64,000 bases of DNA from Butyricicoccus_A sp963588905 (GCA_963588905.1 CAVAJF010000013.1:76255-140254), one strand, 5' to 3'; numbered from the stretch's first letter, positions 25,681 through 33,979 are shown. Made by a program: numbers and translations. Notes: generated from the sequence alone by a model not told the origin.

Positions 25681-26226
25681 TTACTTCTTCTTTGCGCCGG
25701 TCTTGCCTTCCTTGCGGCGGATATGTTCGTCAGCATACTTGATGCCCTTGCCCTTGTACGGCTCCGGCGGTCTCTTCTCACGAACTTCAGCTGCAAACTG
25801 GCCGACCTTCTGCTTATCCGGACCAGAGATGATGATCTTGTTGGTGCCCTCAACAGTGATGGTGATGCCGTCAACTTCATCAACAGTTACCGGATGGGAA
25901 TAACCCAGGTTCATGGTCATGGTCTTGCCGGACTTGGATACACGGTAACCAACGCCGTTAACCTCGAGAACCTTCTGGAAGCCCTCGGTTACACCAATAA
26001 CCATGTTGTTAATCAGGGAACGGGACAGACCATGCAGTGCACGGTTCTGCTTCTCGTCGTTCGGACGAGTTACGGTGATGGTGTTGCCTTCTACAGCAAC
26101 ATGCATTGCCGGATGGATCTCACGGGTCAGGGTGCCGTTCTTGCCCTTGACGGTGATGGTGTTGCCGTCGAGCTTAACCTCAACGCCTTCCGGTACTGTG
26201 ATCGGTGCTCTACCAATTCTAGACAT
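25681..26226 (-). CDS. rplF: 50S ribosomal protein L6
   Basis: A 181-residue protein of two repeated domains at the GTPase-associated side. It starts MSRIGRAPITVPEGVEV. The C-terminal GPDKQKVGQFAAEVREKRPPEPYKGKGIKYADE motif is complete. Confidence 0.99.
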   Translation of the reverse strand: MSRIGRAPITVPEGVEVKLDGNTITVKGKNGTLTREIHPAMHVAVEGNTITVTRPNDEKQNRALHGLSRSLINNMVIGVTEGFQKVLEVNGVGYRVSKSGKTMTMNLGYSHPVTVDEVDGITITVEGTNKIIISGPDKQKVGQFAAEVREKRPPEPYKGKGIKYADEHIRRKEGKTGAKKK

Positions 26227-26241
26227 TCTCAGTACCTCCCC

Positions 26242-26634
26242 TTACCATACAAATGCAAGGACTTCACCGCCGACATTCAGCTCGCGAGCCTTCTTGTCGG
26301 TCATAACGCCCTTAGATGTGGAAATGATGGCAATACCCAGGCCACGCAGTACCTGCGGCAGCTCCTGAGCACCTGCGTATACACGCAGACCCGGCTTGGA
26401 AACGCGCTTCAGGCCGGTGATTGCCTTCTCATTGTTGTTGTACTTCAGTGTGATGTGGATGGTGCCCTGACCGCCCTCGATTACCTTGAAGTCCTTGATA
26501 TAGCCTTCGTCCAGAAGAATCTGTGCAATAGCCTTCTTCATGCCGGAAGCCGGGACATCAACAGTAGCGTGGCGTGCAGTGCCCGCATTTCTGATGCGGG
26601 TAAGCATATCCGCAATCGGATCTGTGATCTGCAT
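26242..26634 (-). CDS. rpsH: 30S ribosomal protein S8
   Basis: A 130-residue 16S-binding protein. It starts with ITDPIADMLTRIRNAGTARHATVDVPAS and ends STSKGVMTDKKARELNVGGEVLAFVW. It is preceded by a gap of 155 nt holding two hairpins. Confidence 0.99.
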   Translation of the reverse strand: MQITDPIADMLTRIRNAGTARHATVDVPASGMKKAIAQILLDEGYIKDFKVIEGGQGTIHITLKYNNNEKAITGLKRVSKPGLRVYAGAQELPQVLRGLGIAIISTSKGVMTDKKARELNVGGEVLAFVW

Positions 26635-26683
26635 TACTTTGTCCTCCTTACAGAAGTTAGAGAGTGATTCTCTCCACTTTTCC

Positions 26684-26774
26684 GGGGCTGAATCTATTTT
26701 CAGCCGCGGGCGGGTTTACAGAAATGATATAGAGAAACAGTTAACGGTAGATCCGATGATCTCCGTTAGCTGTT
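26684..26774 (-). other. Two hairpins between rpsN and rpsH
   Basis: Reading the minus strand: AACAGCTAACGG with CCGTTAACTGTT (26763-26774 and 26736-26747) and then GGCTGAA with TTCAGCC (26699-26705 and 26686-26692). The first is followed by TTTCTCTATA. S8 in E. coli represses its operon by binding near rpL5, so a regulatory role is conceivable, but no S8-site match is shown. Confidence 0.45.
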
Positions 26775-26789
26775 TTTCACAAAAATGAA

Positions 26790-26975
26790 TTACCAGGATG
26801 CCTTCTTTACGCCCGGGATCTGGCCCTTGTAAGCCAGCTCGCGGAAGCAAATACGGCAGATGCCATAGTTGCGCAGGTAAGCGTGCGGACGACCGCAAAT
26901 CTTGCAGCGGTTGTAAGCACGAGTAGAGAACTTCGGCTTTGCCTGCTGCTTGAGAACCATAGACTTCTTAGCCAT
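26790..26975 (-). CDS. rpsN: 30S ribosomal protein S14, zinc-binding type
   Basis: A 61-residue S14 of the short zinc type. The four ligands are in RCKICGRPHAY and GICRICFREL. It begins MAKKSMVLKQQAKPKF and sits between rplE and rpsH, as expected for type Z. Confidence 0.98.
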   Translation of the reverse strand: MAKKSMVLKQQAKPKFSTRAYNRCKICGRPHAYLRNYGICRICFRELAYKGQIPGVKKASW

Positions 26976-26988
26976 TTTCTACTCCTCC

Positions 26989-27531
26989 TTACTTTGCGAA
27001 CGGAGCGCCCAGAGCAGACAGCAGCTCACGAGCCTCTTCGTCGGTGTTTGCAGTGGTTACAATTGCAATGTCCATGCCGCGGATCTTATCGATCTGATCG
27101 TACTCGATTTCCGGGAAGATCAGCTGTTCCTTCAGGCCGATTGCATAGTTGCCACGACCGTCGAAGGAGTTCGGGTTGATGCCACGGAAGTCACGAACGC
27201 GCGGGAGAGCGATGTTGAAGAAACGATCGAGGAACTCCCACATACGGTCGCCGCGCAGGGTTACGCGAACGCCAACCGGCATACCCTCACGCAGACGGAA
27301 GTTTGCGATGGACTTCTTAGCGCGGGTTACGACAGCGTGCTGACCGGTGATCGTGGTGATGTCACGAACAACTGCATCGAGTACCTTGGAGTTGCCGTTT
27401 GCTTCGGAGCCGCAGCCGACGTTGATAACGATCTTGTCGAGCTTCGGGATCTGCATAACGCTCTTGTACTCAAACTTCTTCATCAGAGCAGGAGCAACCT
27501 CTGCCTGATATTTATCCTTTAATACTGGCAT
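26989..27531 (-). CDS. rplE: 50S ribosomal protein L5
   Basis: A 180-residue protein binding 5S rRNA and P-site tRNA. MQIPKLDKIVINVGCG, ITGQHAVVTRAKKSIANFRLREG and RDFRGINPNSFDGRGNYAIG are family signatures. Confidence 0.99.
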   Translation of the reverse strand: MPVLKDKYQAEVAPALMKKFEYKSVMQIPKLDKIVINVGCGSEANGNSKVLDAVVRDITTITGQHAVVTRAKKSIANFRLREGMPVGVRVTLRGDRMWEFLDRFFNIALPRVRDFRGINPNSFDGRGNYAIGLKEQLIFPEIEYDQIDKIRGMDIAIVTTANTDEEARELLSALGAPFAK

Positions 27532-27549
27532 TTGTTACAACCTCCTCAA

Positions 27550-27867
27550 TTAGTATGCTTCGCCGCAATGCTTGCACACGCGAACCTTGGAGCCATCCTC
27601 CAGGAACTTGTGAGCCGGACGGGTCTTCTTGTTGCACTTCGGGCAAACAGCCATTACCTTGCAGGCACGGATTGCGCCTTCGCGCTTAACGATACCGCCG
27701 GTCTCGCCCTGACGGCGCGGCTTGACATGGGTGGTGAGCATGTTAACGCCCTCGATCACTACCTGGCCCTTCTTCGGGTTTACAGAGATGATCTTGCCAC
27801 TCTTGCCCTTTTCCTTACCGGAAAGAACGACTGCGGTGTCGCCCTTCTTTACATGCAGAGTATTCAT
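27550..27867 (-). CDS. rplX: 50S ribosomal protein L24
   Basis: A 105-residue assembly initiator of the 50S subunit. The KOW motif is KGDTAVVLSGKEKGKSGKII. The C-terminal half has CPKC and CKHC pairs that form an apparent zinc ribbon, a variant seen in some bacteria. Confidence 0.98.
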   Translation of the reverse strand: MNTLHVKKGDTAVVLSGKEKGKSGKIISVNPKKGQVVIEGVNMLTTHVKPRRQGETGGIVKREGAIRACKVMAVCPKCNKKTRPAHKFLEDGSKVRVCKHCGEAY

Positions 27868-27882
27868 TAACGGACGACCTCC

Positions 27883-28251
27883 TTACAGTACTTCCGGAGC
27901 CAGAGACAGGATCTTCATGAAGTCCTTGTCACGCAGCTCTCTTGCCACAGGCCCAAAGATACGGGTACCCTGCGGGTTTTTGTCTTCACGAATGATGACT
28001 GCTGCATTCTCGTCGAAACGGATGTAGCTGCCATCTGCACGGCGTACGCCCTTACGGGAACGAACGATTACGGCCTTAACGACCTGACCCTTCTTTACGC
28101 CGCCGCCCGGTGTGCACTTGCGAACCGAGCAAACGATGATGTCACCGATGTTGCCATACTTACGTGCGGAGCCGCCCAGAACACGGATGCACTTCAGTTC
28201 CTTGGCACCGCTGTTGTCAGCAGCACGGAGAAATGTTTCCTGCTGAATCAT
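27883..28251 (-). CDS. rplN: 50S ribosomal protein L14
   Basis: A 122-residue 23S-binding barrel protein: MIQQETFLRAADNSGAKELKCIRVLGG. The C-terminal RELRDKDFMKILSLAPEVL is complete. Confidence 0.99.
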   Translation of the reverse strand: MIQQETFLRAADNSGAKELKCIRVLGGSARKYGNIGDIIVCSVRKCTPGGGVKKGQVVKAVIVRSRKGVRRADGSYIRFDENAAVIIREDKNPQGTRIFGPVARELRDKDFMKILSLAPEVL

Positions 28252-28263
28252 GTGCGCTCCTCC

Positions 28264-28521
28264 TTACTTAGCCTTTTCGATGATCTCTACAAGTCTCCAA
28301 CGCTTGTCCTTGGACAGCGGGCGAGTCTCCATAACCTCAACGGTGTCGCCTACGCGGCACTCGTTGTTCTCGTCATGAGCCTTCAGCTTGTAGGTTCTCT
28401 TGATAATCTTCTTATAGAGCGGATGCTGTACGCTGTCCGCGATAGCAACGACAATCGTCTTGTCCATCTTGTCAGAAACGACCTTGCCGACTCTTGTCTT
28501 GCGGAAAGTTCTATCAGCCAT
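28264..28521 (-). CDS. rpsQ: 30S ribosomal protein S17
   Basis: An 85-residue OB-fold protein. RKTRVGKVVSDKMDKTIVVAI and HPLYKKIIKRTYKLKAHDENNECRVGDTV are typical. Confidence 0.99.
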   Translation of the reverse strand: MADRTFRKTRVGKVVSDKMDKTIVVAIADSVQHPLYKKIIKRTYKLKAHDENNECRVGDTVEVMETRPLSKDKRWRLVEIIEKAK

Positions 28522-28536
28522 TTGTAGTTACCTCCC

Positions 28537-28737
28537 TTACGCCTTTTCCGTCAGCTGATGCTCACGGAGAATAGTGTTGACTCTGGCAATATCGCGCTTA
28601 ACTTCTGCGATTCTCGTCGGGTTTTCGAGCTGGTTGGTTGCATTCTGCAGACGCAGGTTGAAGAGGTCCTTCTTCAGGTCGGTGAGCTTAACTTCCAGCT
28701 CTTCAACACTCAGCTCTCTGATCTCTTTAGCCTTCAT
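28537..28737 (-). CDS. rpmC: 50S ribosomal protein L29
   Basis: A 66-residue two-helix protein at the tunnel exit: MKAKEIRELSVEELEVKLTDLKKDLFNLR. Its ATG overlaps the rplP stop (TAATG), implying coupled translation. Confidence 0.99.
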   Translation of the reverse strand: MKAKEIRELSVEELEVKLTDLKKDLFNLRLQNATNQLENPTRIAEVKRDIARVNTILREHQLTEKA

Positions 28738-29162
28738 TATTCTTCACCAGCCTTCTCTTCACGCTTGACGAACTTGGTCTTGAGCGGCAGCTTGTGGGAT
28801 GCCAGACGCAGTGCCTCGCGAGCTACTTCTTCGGATACGCCTGCGATCTCGAACATTACGCGACCCGGCTTTACTACTGCTACCCAGTACTCCGGAGCGC
28901 CCTTACCGGAACCCATTCGAGTTCCAAGCGGCTTCTTAGAAACCGGCTTGTCCGGGAAAATCTTGATCCAAACCTGACCGCCACGCTTGGTGTAACGGGT
29001 CATGGCAACACGGGCTGCCTCGATCTGGTTGGAGGTAACCCAGCACGGCTCAGTTGCCTGCAGGCCATACTCGCCATGGGATACCTTATTGCCGCGAAGA
29101 GCCTTGCCCTTCATGTGGCCTCTGTGTACTCTGCGGTACTTAACTCTCTTCGGGAGAAGCAT
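28737..29162 (-). CDS. rplP: 50S ribosomal protein L16
   Basis: A 141-residue protein near the A-site tRNA elbow. MLLPKRVKYRRVHRGHMKGKALRGNKVSHGEYGLQA and RMGSGKGAPEYWVAVVKPGRVMFE are diagnostic. Its start overlaps the rpsC stop (TAATG). Confidence 0.99.
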   Translation of the reverse strand: MLLPKRVKYRRVHRGHMKGKALRGNKVSHGEYGLQATEPCWVTSNQIEAARVAMTRYTKRGGQVWIKIFPDKPVSKKPLGTRMGSGKGAPEYWVAVVKPGRVMFEIAGVSEEVAREALRLASHKLPLKTKFVKREEKAGEE

Positions 29163-29932
29163 TAACGGTTGCCTCCTTCCTGTCTATCCTGTCTCTGACG
29201 GCGGTAGCCACCACGACGATCGCGGCGGTCACGGCGGTCTCTGCGGTCACGGCGATCGAATGCCGGCTTCGGAGCCTCAATGTTGCGGTTCAGACGCGGG
29301 CCGCCCTGGAGCACTTCGCCCTTGTAGATCCAAACCTTTACACCGATCTTGCCGTAAGTGGTGTTTGCCTCAGCAAAACCATAATCAATGTCTGCACGCA
29401 GGGTCTGCAGCGGAATGGTGCCCTCATGATAGGACTCGCTGCGAGCGATCTCGGCGCCGTTCAGACGGCCGCCGCACTTGATCTTGATGCCCTTTGCGCC
29501 CATGCGCATTGCGCGGCCCATGCACTGCTTCATTGCGCGGCGGAAAGCGATACGCTTCTCCAGCTGGTTTGCAATGTTCTCAGCTACGAGCTGTGCATTG
29601 GTGTCCGGGTTCTTGATTTCAATGATGTTGAGAGATACCGGCTTGCCCAGCATCTTCTCCATCTCCTTGCGGAGCTTCTCGATGTCCTCGCCGCCCTTGC
29701 CGATAACGATGCCCGGGCGAGCGCAGGAAATGAAGATCTTAACTCTGCCGTTGCTGCGCTCAATCTCGATGTTCGGAACGCCTGCTGCGTACAGGGTCTT
29801 CTTCAGGAACTTACGAATGTTGTAGTCTTCCACGAGGAGGTCGCCAAACTCATTGTCCTTGGCAAACCAACGGGAATCCCAATCTTTAATTACGCCGACA
29901 CGAAGACCGTGCGGATTAACTTTCTGACCCAT
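29162..29932 (-). CDS. rpsC: 30S ribosomal protein S3 with Asp-Arg-Arg repeat tail
   Basis: A 256-residue protein at the mRNA entry site; most bacterial S3 proteins are 210-235 residues. The KH domain (ISCARPGIVIGKGGEDIEKLRKEMEK) and the C-terminal domain (GKIGVKVWIYKGEVL) are normal. After about residue 225 comes a low-complexity tail of repeated Asp-Arg-Arg units ending with Arg/Gln/Gly-rich sequence. Confidence 0.99.
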   Translation of the reverse strand: MGQKVNPHGLRVGVIKDWDSRWFAKDNEFGDLLVEDYNIRKFLKKTLYAAGVPNIEIERSNGRVKIFISCARPGIVIGKGGEDIEKLRKEMEKMLGKPVSLNIIEIKNPDTNAQLVAENIANQLEKRIAFRRAMKQCMGRAMRMGAKGIKIKCGGRLNGAEIARSESYHEGTIPLQTLRADIDYGFAEANTTYGKIGVKVWIYKGEVLQGGPRLNRNIEAPKPAFDRRDRRDRRDRRDRRGGYRRQRQDRQEGGNR

Positions 29933-29946
29933 AGTCTACCTCCTCC

Positions 29947-30282
29947 TTATTCCTTCTCTTTGAGTACCAGCGTGATGTGAGATGTTCTCTTCAGGATGCG
30001 GAATGCGCGGCCATGAGACATCGGACGGATGCGCTTCATGATCGGGCCCGGGCATACGAAGATCTGATCTACGTACAGCTTCTCCGGATCCATGTTGTGA
30101 TTGTTCTCAGCATTCGCCATAGCGCTCTTGAGGAGCTTGGATAAGTGCTCAGATGCAGCCTTGGGAGTGTTCAGTAAGATCGCATTTGCTTCCGCTGCGC
30201 TCTTGCCGCGGATCAGGTCACAAACAACCTTCACCTTGCGCGGAGCGATGCGAACATTTCTCAAAATTGCTTTTGCTTCCAT
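29947..30282 (-). CDS. rplV: 50S ribosomal protein L22
   Basis: A 111-residue protein lining the exit tunnel. AKAILRNVRIAPRKVKVVCDLIRG and MKRIRPMSHGRAFRILKRTSHIT (the tunnel hairpin) are conserved. Confidence 0.99.
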   Translation of the reverse strand: MEAKAILRNVRIAPRKVKVVCDLIRGKSAAEANAILLNTPKAASEHLSKLLKSAMANAENNHNMDPEKLYVDQIFVCPGPIMKRIRPMSHGRAFRILKRTSHITLVLKEKE

Positions 30283-30305
30283 TTTCTAATGATCCTCCTT
30301 CAGCC

Positions 30306-30587
30306 TTACTTGCCGTTGTTGGAGGTCTTGCTGCCAGCGTGACCCTTATAAGTGCGGGTCGGGACGAACTCGCCCAGCTTATGACCAACCATGTCCTCGG
30401 TGATGTATACCGGAACGTGCTTGCGGCCGTCGTGAACAGCAATTGTATGACCAACGAATTCCGGGAAAATAGTCGATGCACGAGACCAGGTCTTCAGAAC
30501 CTTCTTTTCGCCAGCTTCGTTGAGTGCAATTACTCTCTTAATCAGTTCAGGAGCCACAAAAGGGCCCTTCTTAATGCTTCTGCCCAT
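30306..30587 (-). CDS. rpsS: 30S ribosomal protein S19
   Basis: A 93-residue head protein: MGRSIKKGPFVAPELIKRV, SRASTIFPEFVGHTIAVHDGRKHVPVYITEDMVGHKLGEF. It lies 15 nt after rplB. Confidence 0.99.
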   Translation of the reverse strand: MGRSIKKGPFVAPELIKRVIALNEAGEKKVLKTWSRASTIFPEFVGHTIAVHDGRKHVPVYITEDMVGHKLGEFVPTRTYKGHAGSKTSNNGK

Positions 30588-30602
30588 ATTTCATGTCCTC
30601 CC

Positions 30603-31436
30603 TTACTTACCGTTGCGTCTTCTGACAATCTGCTTGTCAGTACGATTCTTCGTCTTTCTGGTCTTGTAACCCAGAGCCGGCTTGCCCCACGGGGTAACCG
30701 GGCCCGGACGTCCGACAGGGCTCTTGCCCTCGCCGCCGCCGTGCGGATGGTCACACGGGTTCATGACAGAACCACGAACGGTCGGGCGGACACCGCGATG
30801 ACGGGTCTTGCCAGCCTTACCAAGCTTCTGGTTGCTGTAATCCTGATTGCCTACGGCACCGATGGTAGCCATGCAGTTCAGGCGGATATAACGGTACTCG
30901 CCGGACGGCAGACGTACCTGAGCTACGCCGTTCTCCTTAGCCATCAGCTGAGCTGCGCCGCCAGCGGAACGAACCAGCTGAGCGCCCTTGCCCGGGTACA
31001 GCTCGATGTTGTGGATTACGGTACCAACCGGAATGTTCTCGATCGGCAGTGCGTTGCCCGGCTTGATGTCAGCGCCGGTGGAAGAAATGACAGTGTCGCC
31101 AACAGACAGACCCTGCGGTGCGATGATGTAGCGCTTCTCGCCATCCTCGTACTGAACCAGTGCAATGTTTGCGGAACGGTTCGGGTCATATTCGATGGTC
31201 AGGACGGTAGCCTTGATGTCCATCTTGTTGCGCTTGAAGTCAATGATTCTGTACTTCTGCTTGTTACCGCCGCCCTGGTGACGTACGGTGATTCTGCCAT
31301 AGCTGTTACGGCCGGAATGCTTCTTCTTCTTTTCCAGAAGGCTCTTCTCCGGCTTGACCTTGGAAAGACCGCTGTAGTCAACTACGGTCATGTTGCGTCG
31401 AGACGGGGTGGACGCAGTATAGGTCTTTATCGGCAT
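30603..31436 (-). CDS. rplB: 50S ribosomal protein L2
   Basis: A 277-residue protein essential for the peptidyl-transferase region. RHQGGGNKQKYRIIDFKRNK, the GVRPTVRGSVMNPCDHPHGGGEGKSPVGRPGPVTPWG loop and the basic tail are complete. ATG 31436 (MPIKTY) has AAGGAGTT seven nt upstream, so I prefer it to the in-frame ATG at 31445. Confidence 0.99.
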   Translation of the reverse strand: MPIKTYTASTPSRRNMTVVDYSGLSKVKPEKSLLEKKKKHSGRNSYGRITVRHQGGGNKQKYRIIDFKRNKMDIKATVLTIEYDPNRSANIALVQYEDGEKRYIIAPQGLSVGDTVISSTGADIKPGNALPIENIPVGTVIHNIELYPGKGAQLVRSAGGAAQLMAKENGVAQVRLPSGEYRYIRLNCMATIGAVGNQDYSNQKLGKAGKTRHRGVRPTVRGSVMNPCDHPHGGGEGKSPVGRPGPVTPWGKPALGYKTRKTKNRTDKQIVRRRNGK

Positions 31437-31463
31437 GTTTTTCAACTCCTTTAGATGATTTCA

Positions 31464-31485
31464 AACGTGTGCCCTTCGGCACGTT
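31464..31485 (-). other. Hairpin between rplW and rplB
   Basis: On the minus strand AAACGTGCC, loop GAAG, GGCACACGTTT form a stem with a 2 nt bulge in a 70 nt intercistronic gap. No terminator T-run follows. Confidence 0.4.
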
Positions 31486-31506
31486 TCATTCCCTCGTGTG
31501 GATAAA

Positions 31507-31800
31507 TTAGAGCATACCCTCGAAGATCTCCAGCTGCTTGGAGTCAGCGGTCAGGGTTACGACTGCCTTCTTCTTAGCCGGGGTCTTGCCGGTGTGAACG
31601 CCCATTCTCTTCCACTTGCCCGGGAGCTTGATGGTGTTGACGGAAGCGACCTTGACACCGAAGATCTCTTCGATTGCCTTCTTGATCTCTACCTTGTTAG
31701 CGTCGCCCTGTACTTCAAAAACGTACTTGTTCTCAGCGATACCAGACATGGAACGCTCAGTGATGACAGGCTTCTTAATGATATCGTAAGCCGACTTCAT
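31507..31800 (-). CDS. rplW: 50S ribosomal protein L23
   Basis: A 97-residue exit-site protein and docking point for trigger factor and SRP. SAYDIIKKPVITERSM and NKYVFEVQGDANKVEIKKAIEEIFGVKV are conserved. Its ATG overlaps the rplD stop. Confidence 0.99.
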   Translation of the reverse strand: MKSAYDIIKKPVITERSMSGIAENKYVFEVQGDANKVEIKKAIEEIFGVKVASVNTIKLPGKWKRMGVHTGKTPAKKKAVVTLTADSKQLEIFEGML

Positions 31801-32423
31801 TATGCGTACACCTCCTCAAGCTTTGCAACTGCTGCCTTGTCAATGATAAACTTGTCAGCATTCAGGATGTCGTATACGTTCAGTGTGCTTACCGGGGTGG
31901 TACGTACGCCCGGGATGTTAGCAGCAGACTTTACCACGTTGACGCGAGTCTCCGGAGTAACTACGAGGCTCTTGCCAGTGGACTCTACATTCTTCAGGAA
32001 TGCAGCGAAGGTCTTGGTCTTGATCTCGCCCATGTCCAGGCCGTCTACTACGATGATCTCGCCAGCAGCTGCCTTAGCAGACAGAGCGGAGATCAGAGCC
32101 AGACGCTTGGTCTTCTTGTTCAGCGAGTAGTTGTAGGATCTCGGCTTCGGGCCCAGAGCTACGCCGCCATGAGTCCACTGCGGAGCGCGGATGGAACCCT
32201 GGCGAGCACGGCCAGTGCCCTTCTGGCGCCACGGCTTGATGCCGCCGCCGCGAACCTCGGTACGGGTCAGGGTGGACTGAGTGCCCTGTCTCTGGTTTGC
32301 GAGATAATTCTTGACAGCAGCGTGAAGAACTACTTCATTCGGCTCGATGCCGAATACTGCAGCGTTCAGCTCCATCTCACCGGTCTTAGCGCCGGTCATA
32401 TCAAATACGGATGCGATAGGCAT
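31800..32423 (-). CDS. rplD: 50S ribosomal protein L4
   Basis: A 207-residue protein with a long tunnel loop (TRTEVRGGGIKPWRQKGTGRARQGSIRAPQWTHGG). In E. coli L4 represses the S10 operon; whether it acts on the leader RNA upstream of rpsJ here is open. Confidence 0.99.
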   Translation of the reverse strand: MPIASVFDMTGAKTGEMELNAAVFGIEPNEVVLHAAVKNYLANQRQGTQSTLTRTEVRGGGIKPWRQKGTGRARQGSIRAPQWTHGGVALGPKPRSYNYSLNKKTKRLALISALSAKAAAGEIIVVDGLDMGEIKTKTFAAFLKNVESTGKSLVVTPETRVNVVKSAANIPGVRTTPVSTLNVYDILNADKFIIDKAAVAKLEEVYA

Positions 32424-32446
32424 GATGTATCCTCCTTTCCCTTTCC

Positions 32447-33082
32447 TTAGGCGTTCTTAACGGTGTTCTTGAGGAATACGATTCCGCCCTTCGGGCCCGG
32501 AACGGCGCCGCGAACTGCGATCATATTCATCTCAGCATCTACCTTAACAACGTCCAGATTCTGTACGGTTACCTGCTCTGCGCCCATGTGGCCCGGCATG
32601 ATCTTGCCCTTGAATACACGGGACGGATCGGAGCAGGAGCCCATGGAACCCTGATGTCTGTGCATCGGGCCAGCACCGTGGCTCATCGGGGAGCGATGTG
32701 CACCAAAACGCTTGATGGTGCCTGCGTAGCCCTTACCCTTGCTGATGCCGGTGATGTCTACGCTGTCGCCCTCGGCGAATACGTCAGCCTTGAGTACGTC
32801 ACCCAGGTTGTAGGACGACATATCGTCAAAGCGGAATTCCTTCAGGTACTTCTTTACAGCCTCGCCAGCCTTCTTCAGGTGGCCGAGCTGCGGCTTGTTG
32901 AGCTTGCGCTCTGCTACGTCGGCAAAACCGAGCTGTACTGCGTTGTAGCCTTCCTTCTCCTCTGTCTTGATCTGAGTGACAGAGCACGGGCCAGCTTCGA
33001 TTACGGTAACCGGGATTACCTTGCCGTCAGCGTCGAAAATCTGGGTCATGCCAATTTTCTTGCCGATGATTGCCTTTTGCAT
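32447..33082 (-). CDS. rplC: 50S ribosomal protein L3
   Basis: A 211-residue early-assembly protein: KAIIGKKIGMTQIFDADGKVIPVTVIEAGPC, and the central loop GAHRSPMSHGAGPMHRHQGSMG with the glutamine that is often methylated. Between rpsJ and rplC are 138 nt containing a small GCCGC/GCGGC hairpin near 33144-33159. Confidence 0.99.
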   Translation of the reverse strand: MQKAIIGKKIGMTQIFDADGKVIPVTVIEAGPCSVTQIKTEEKEGYNAVQLGFADVAERKLNKPQLGHLKKAGEAVKKYLKEFRFDDMSSYNLGDVLKADVFAEGDSVDITGISKGKGYAGTIKRFGAHRSPMSHGAGPMHRHQGSMGSCSDPSRVFKGKIMPGHMGAEQVTVQNLDVVKVDAEMNMIAVRGAVPGPKGGIVFLKNTVKNA

Positions 33083-33220
33083 GTTTGTTTCCTCCTTGTA
33101 GGTTATTGGTTGATGCGCGGTTTCCGCCCACCAACTTGACCTTGCCGCTCTATTGCGGCTTAGGCGATGTTTGGAATTTCTGAATCAGCACATCACTGGA
33201 TGGCTTTTCCAGCTGCTTCC

Positions 33221-33532
33221 TTAAAGCTTGATTTCGATCTCTACGCCAGCCGGCAGATCCAGAGTCATAAGAGTCTCTACGGTGTTCTTGCCTGCGCCGG
33301 TGATGTCGATCAGTCTCTTGTGGGTGCGGCGCTCGAACTGCTCACGGCTGTCCTTGTACTTGTGCACTGCACGAAGAATGGTAACGACTTCGCGCTCGGT
33401 CGGCAGCGGGATCGGGCCAGAAACCTTTGCGTTGGTACGCTTAGCAGCTTCTACGATCTTCTCAGATGCCTGATCGATGAGCGAGTGGTCATAAGCTTTC
33501 AGTCTGATTCTGATTTTCTCTGCGTTAGCCAT
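33221..33532 (-). CDS. rpsJ: 30S ribosomal protein S10
   Basis: A 103-residue head protein that also acts as NusE in antitermination. KIRIRLKAYDHSLIDQASEKIVEAAKRT and RRTHKRLIDITGAGKNTVETLMTLDLPAGVEIEIKL are diagnostic. The first gene of the 31-gene ribosomal operon. AGGAGG precedes the ATG; a TATAAT also lies about 30 nt upstream without a clear -35. Confidence 0.99.
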   Translation of the reverse strand: MANAEKIRIRLKAYDHSLIDQASEKIVEAAKRTNAKVSGPIPLPTEREVVTILRAVHKYKDSREQFERRTHKRLIDITGAGKNTVETLMTLDLPAGVEIEIKL

Positions 33533-33629
33533 TGTGTGTTTTCCTCCTCGAACACTACATTATAAAAATGTGTCCTCGCGTTCGGAGAGAAACTGCAACC
33601 CTTCCGTGTGTATCACGTTTGGGCATAAG

Positions 33630-33862
33630 AAAAACCGGGCAAAACAGTCGTGTAGTTATGCAATCCGGCTTTGGATTTCACCGCAGTGGTTCCAGCTGTC
33701 GGCTTGTCAGCGCGTGCGCTGGCAGTCCCGAGCTTACACAGGAACATACCGGTGGTAGTTCGCAGTTGTCTCAACCGCCCGATTGTCGGACTTACTCCGC
33801 TGAAGTTACCTGCCTGAGCAGCAATCTCCAGCATCATCGCTCACTCGCCTTCTCGCGAGTGC
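33630..33862 (-). ncRNA. Structured leader or independent small RNA upstream of rpsJ
   Basis: About 230 nt transcribed on the minus strand from the promoter at 33869-33897. It starts with a 7 bp hairpin (33855-33861 with 33842-33848). Further short perfect stems are TCGG/CCGA (33786-33789 and 33779-33782), GTTG/CAAC (33772-33775 and 33765-33768), CAGCG/CGCTG (33717-33721 and 33708-33712) and AATCC/GGATT (33673-33677 and 33662-33666). It ends in GCCCGGTTTTTC, terminator-like. An ORF of 74 codons crosses it but has no ribosome binding site and unprotein-like composition. It could be an r-protein leader or a known clostridial structured RNA class; I cannot assign it from memory alone. Confidence 0.6.
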
Positions 33863-33868
33863 TTTTAT

Positions 33869-33897
33869 ATCTTATAATATTTTGCCCGCGAAGTCAA
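33869..33897 (-). promoter_or_regulatory. SigA-type promoter of the S10 operon leader RNA
   Basis: TTGACT (33892-33897), 17 nt, TAAGAT (33869-33874) on the minus strand. The predicted start at about 33862 is the first base of a stable hairpin. Confidence 0.7.
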
Positions 33898-33979
33898 GAA
33901 AATATCCCACGAAAATCCACGTTTTTTTGACGGATTTTTTGCACTTTTCGTGCGTTCGCTTGTGCTTTTCTTCCAAAGC

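Noticed and set aside
33613..33837. 74-codon minus ORF in the rpsJ leader
   Set aside because: No ribosome binding site, starts inside a hairpin-rich region, and the composition fits structured RNA read as protein.
33630..33862. T-box riboswitch before rpsJ
   Set aside because: The conserved T-box sequence (AAGGGTGGNACCGCG) and specifier stem-loop are not found; the downstream gene is not an aminoacyl-tRNA or amino acid gene.
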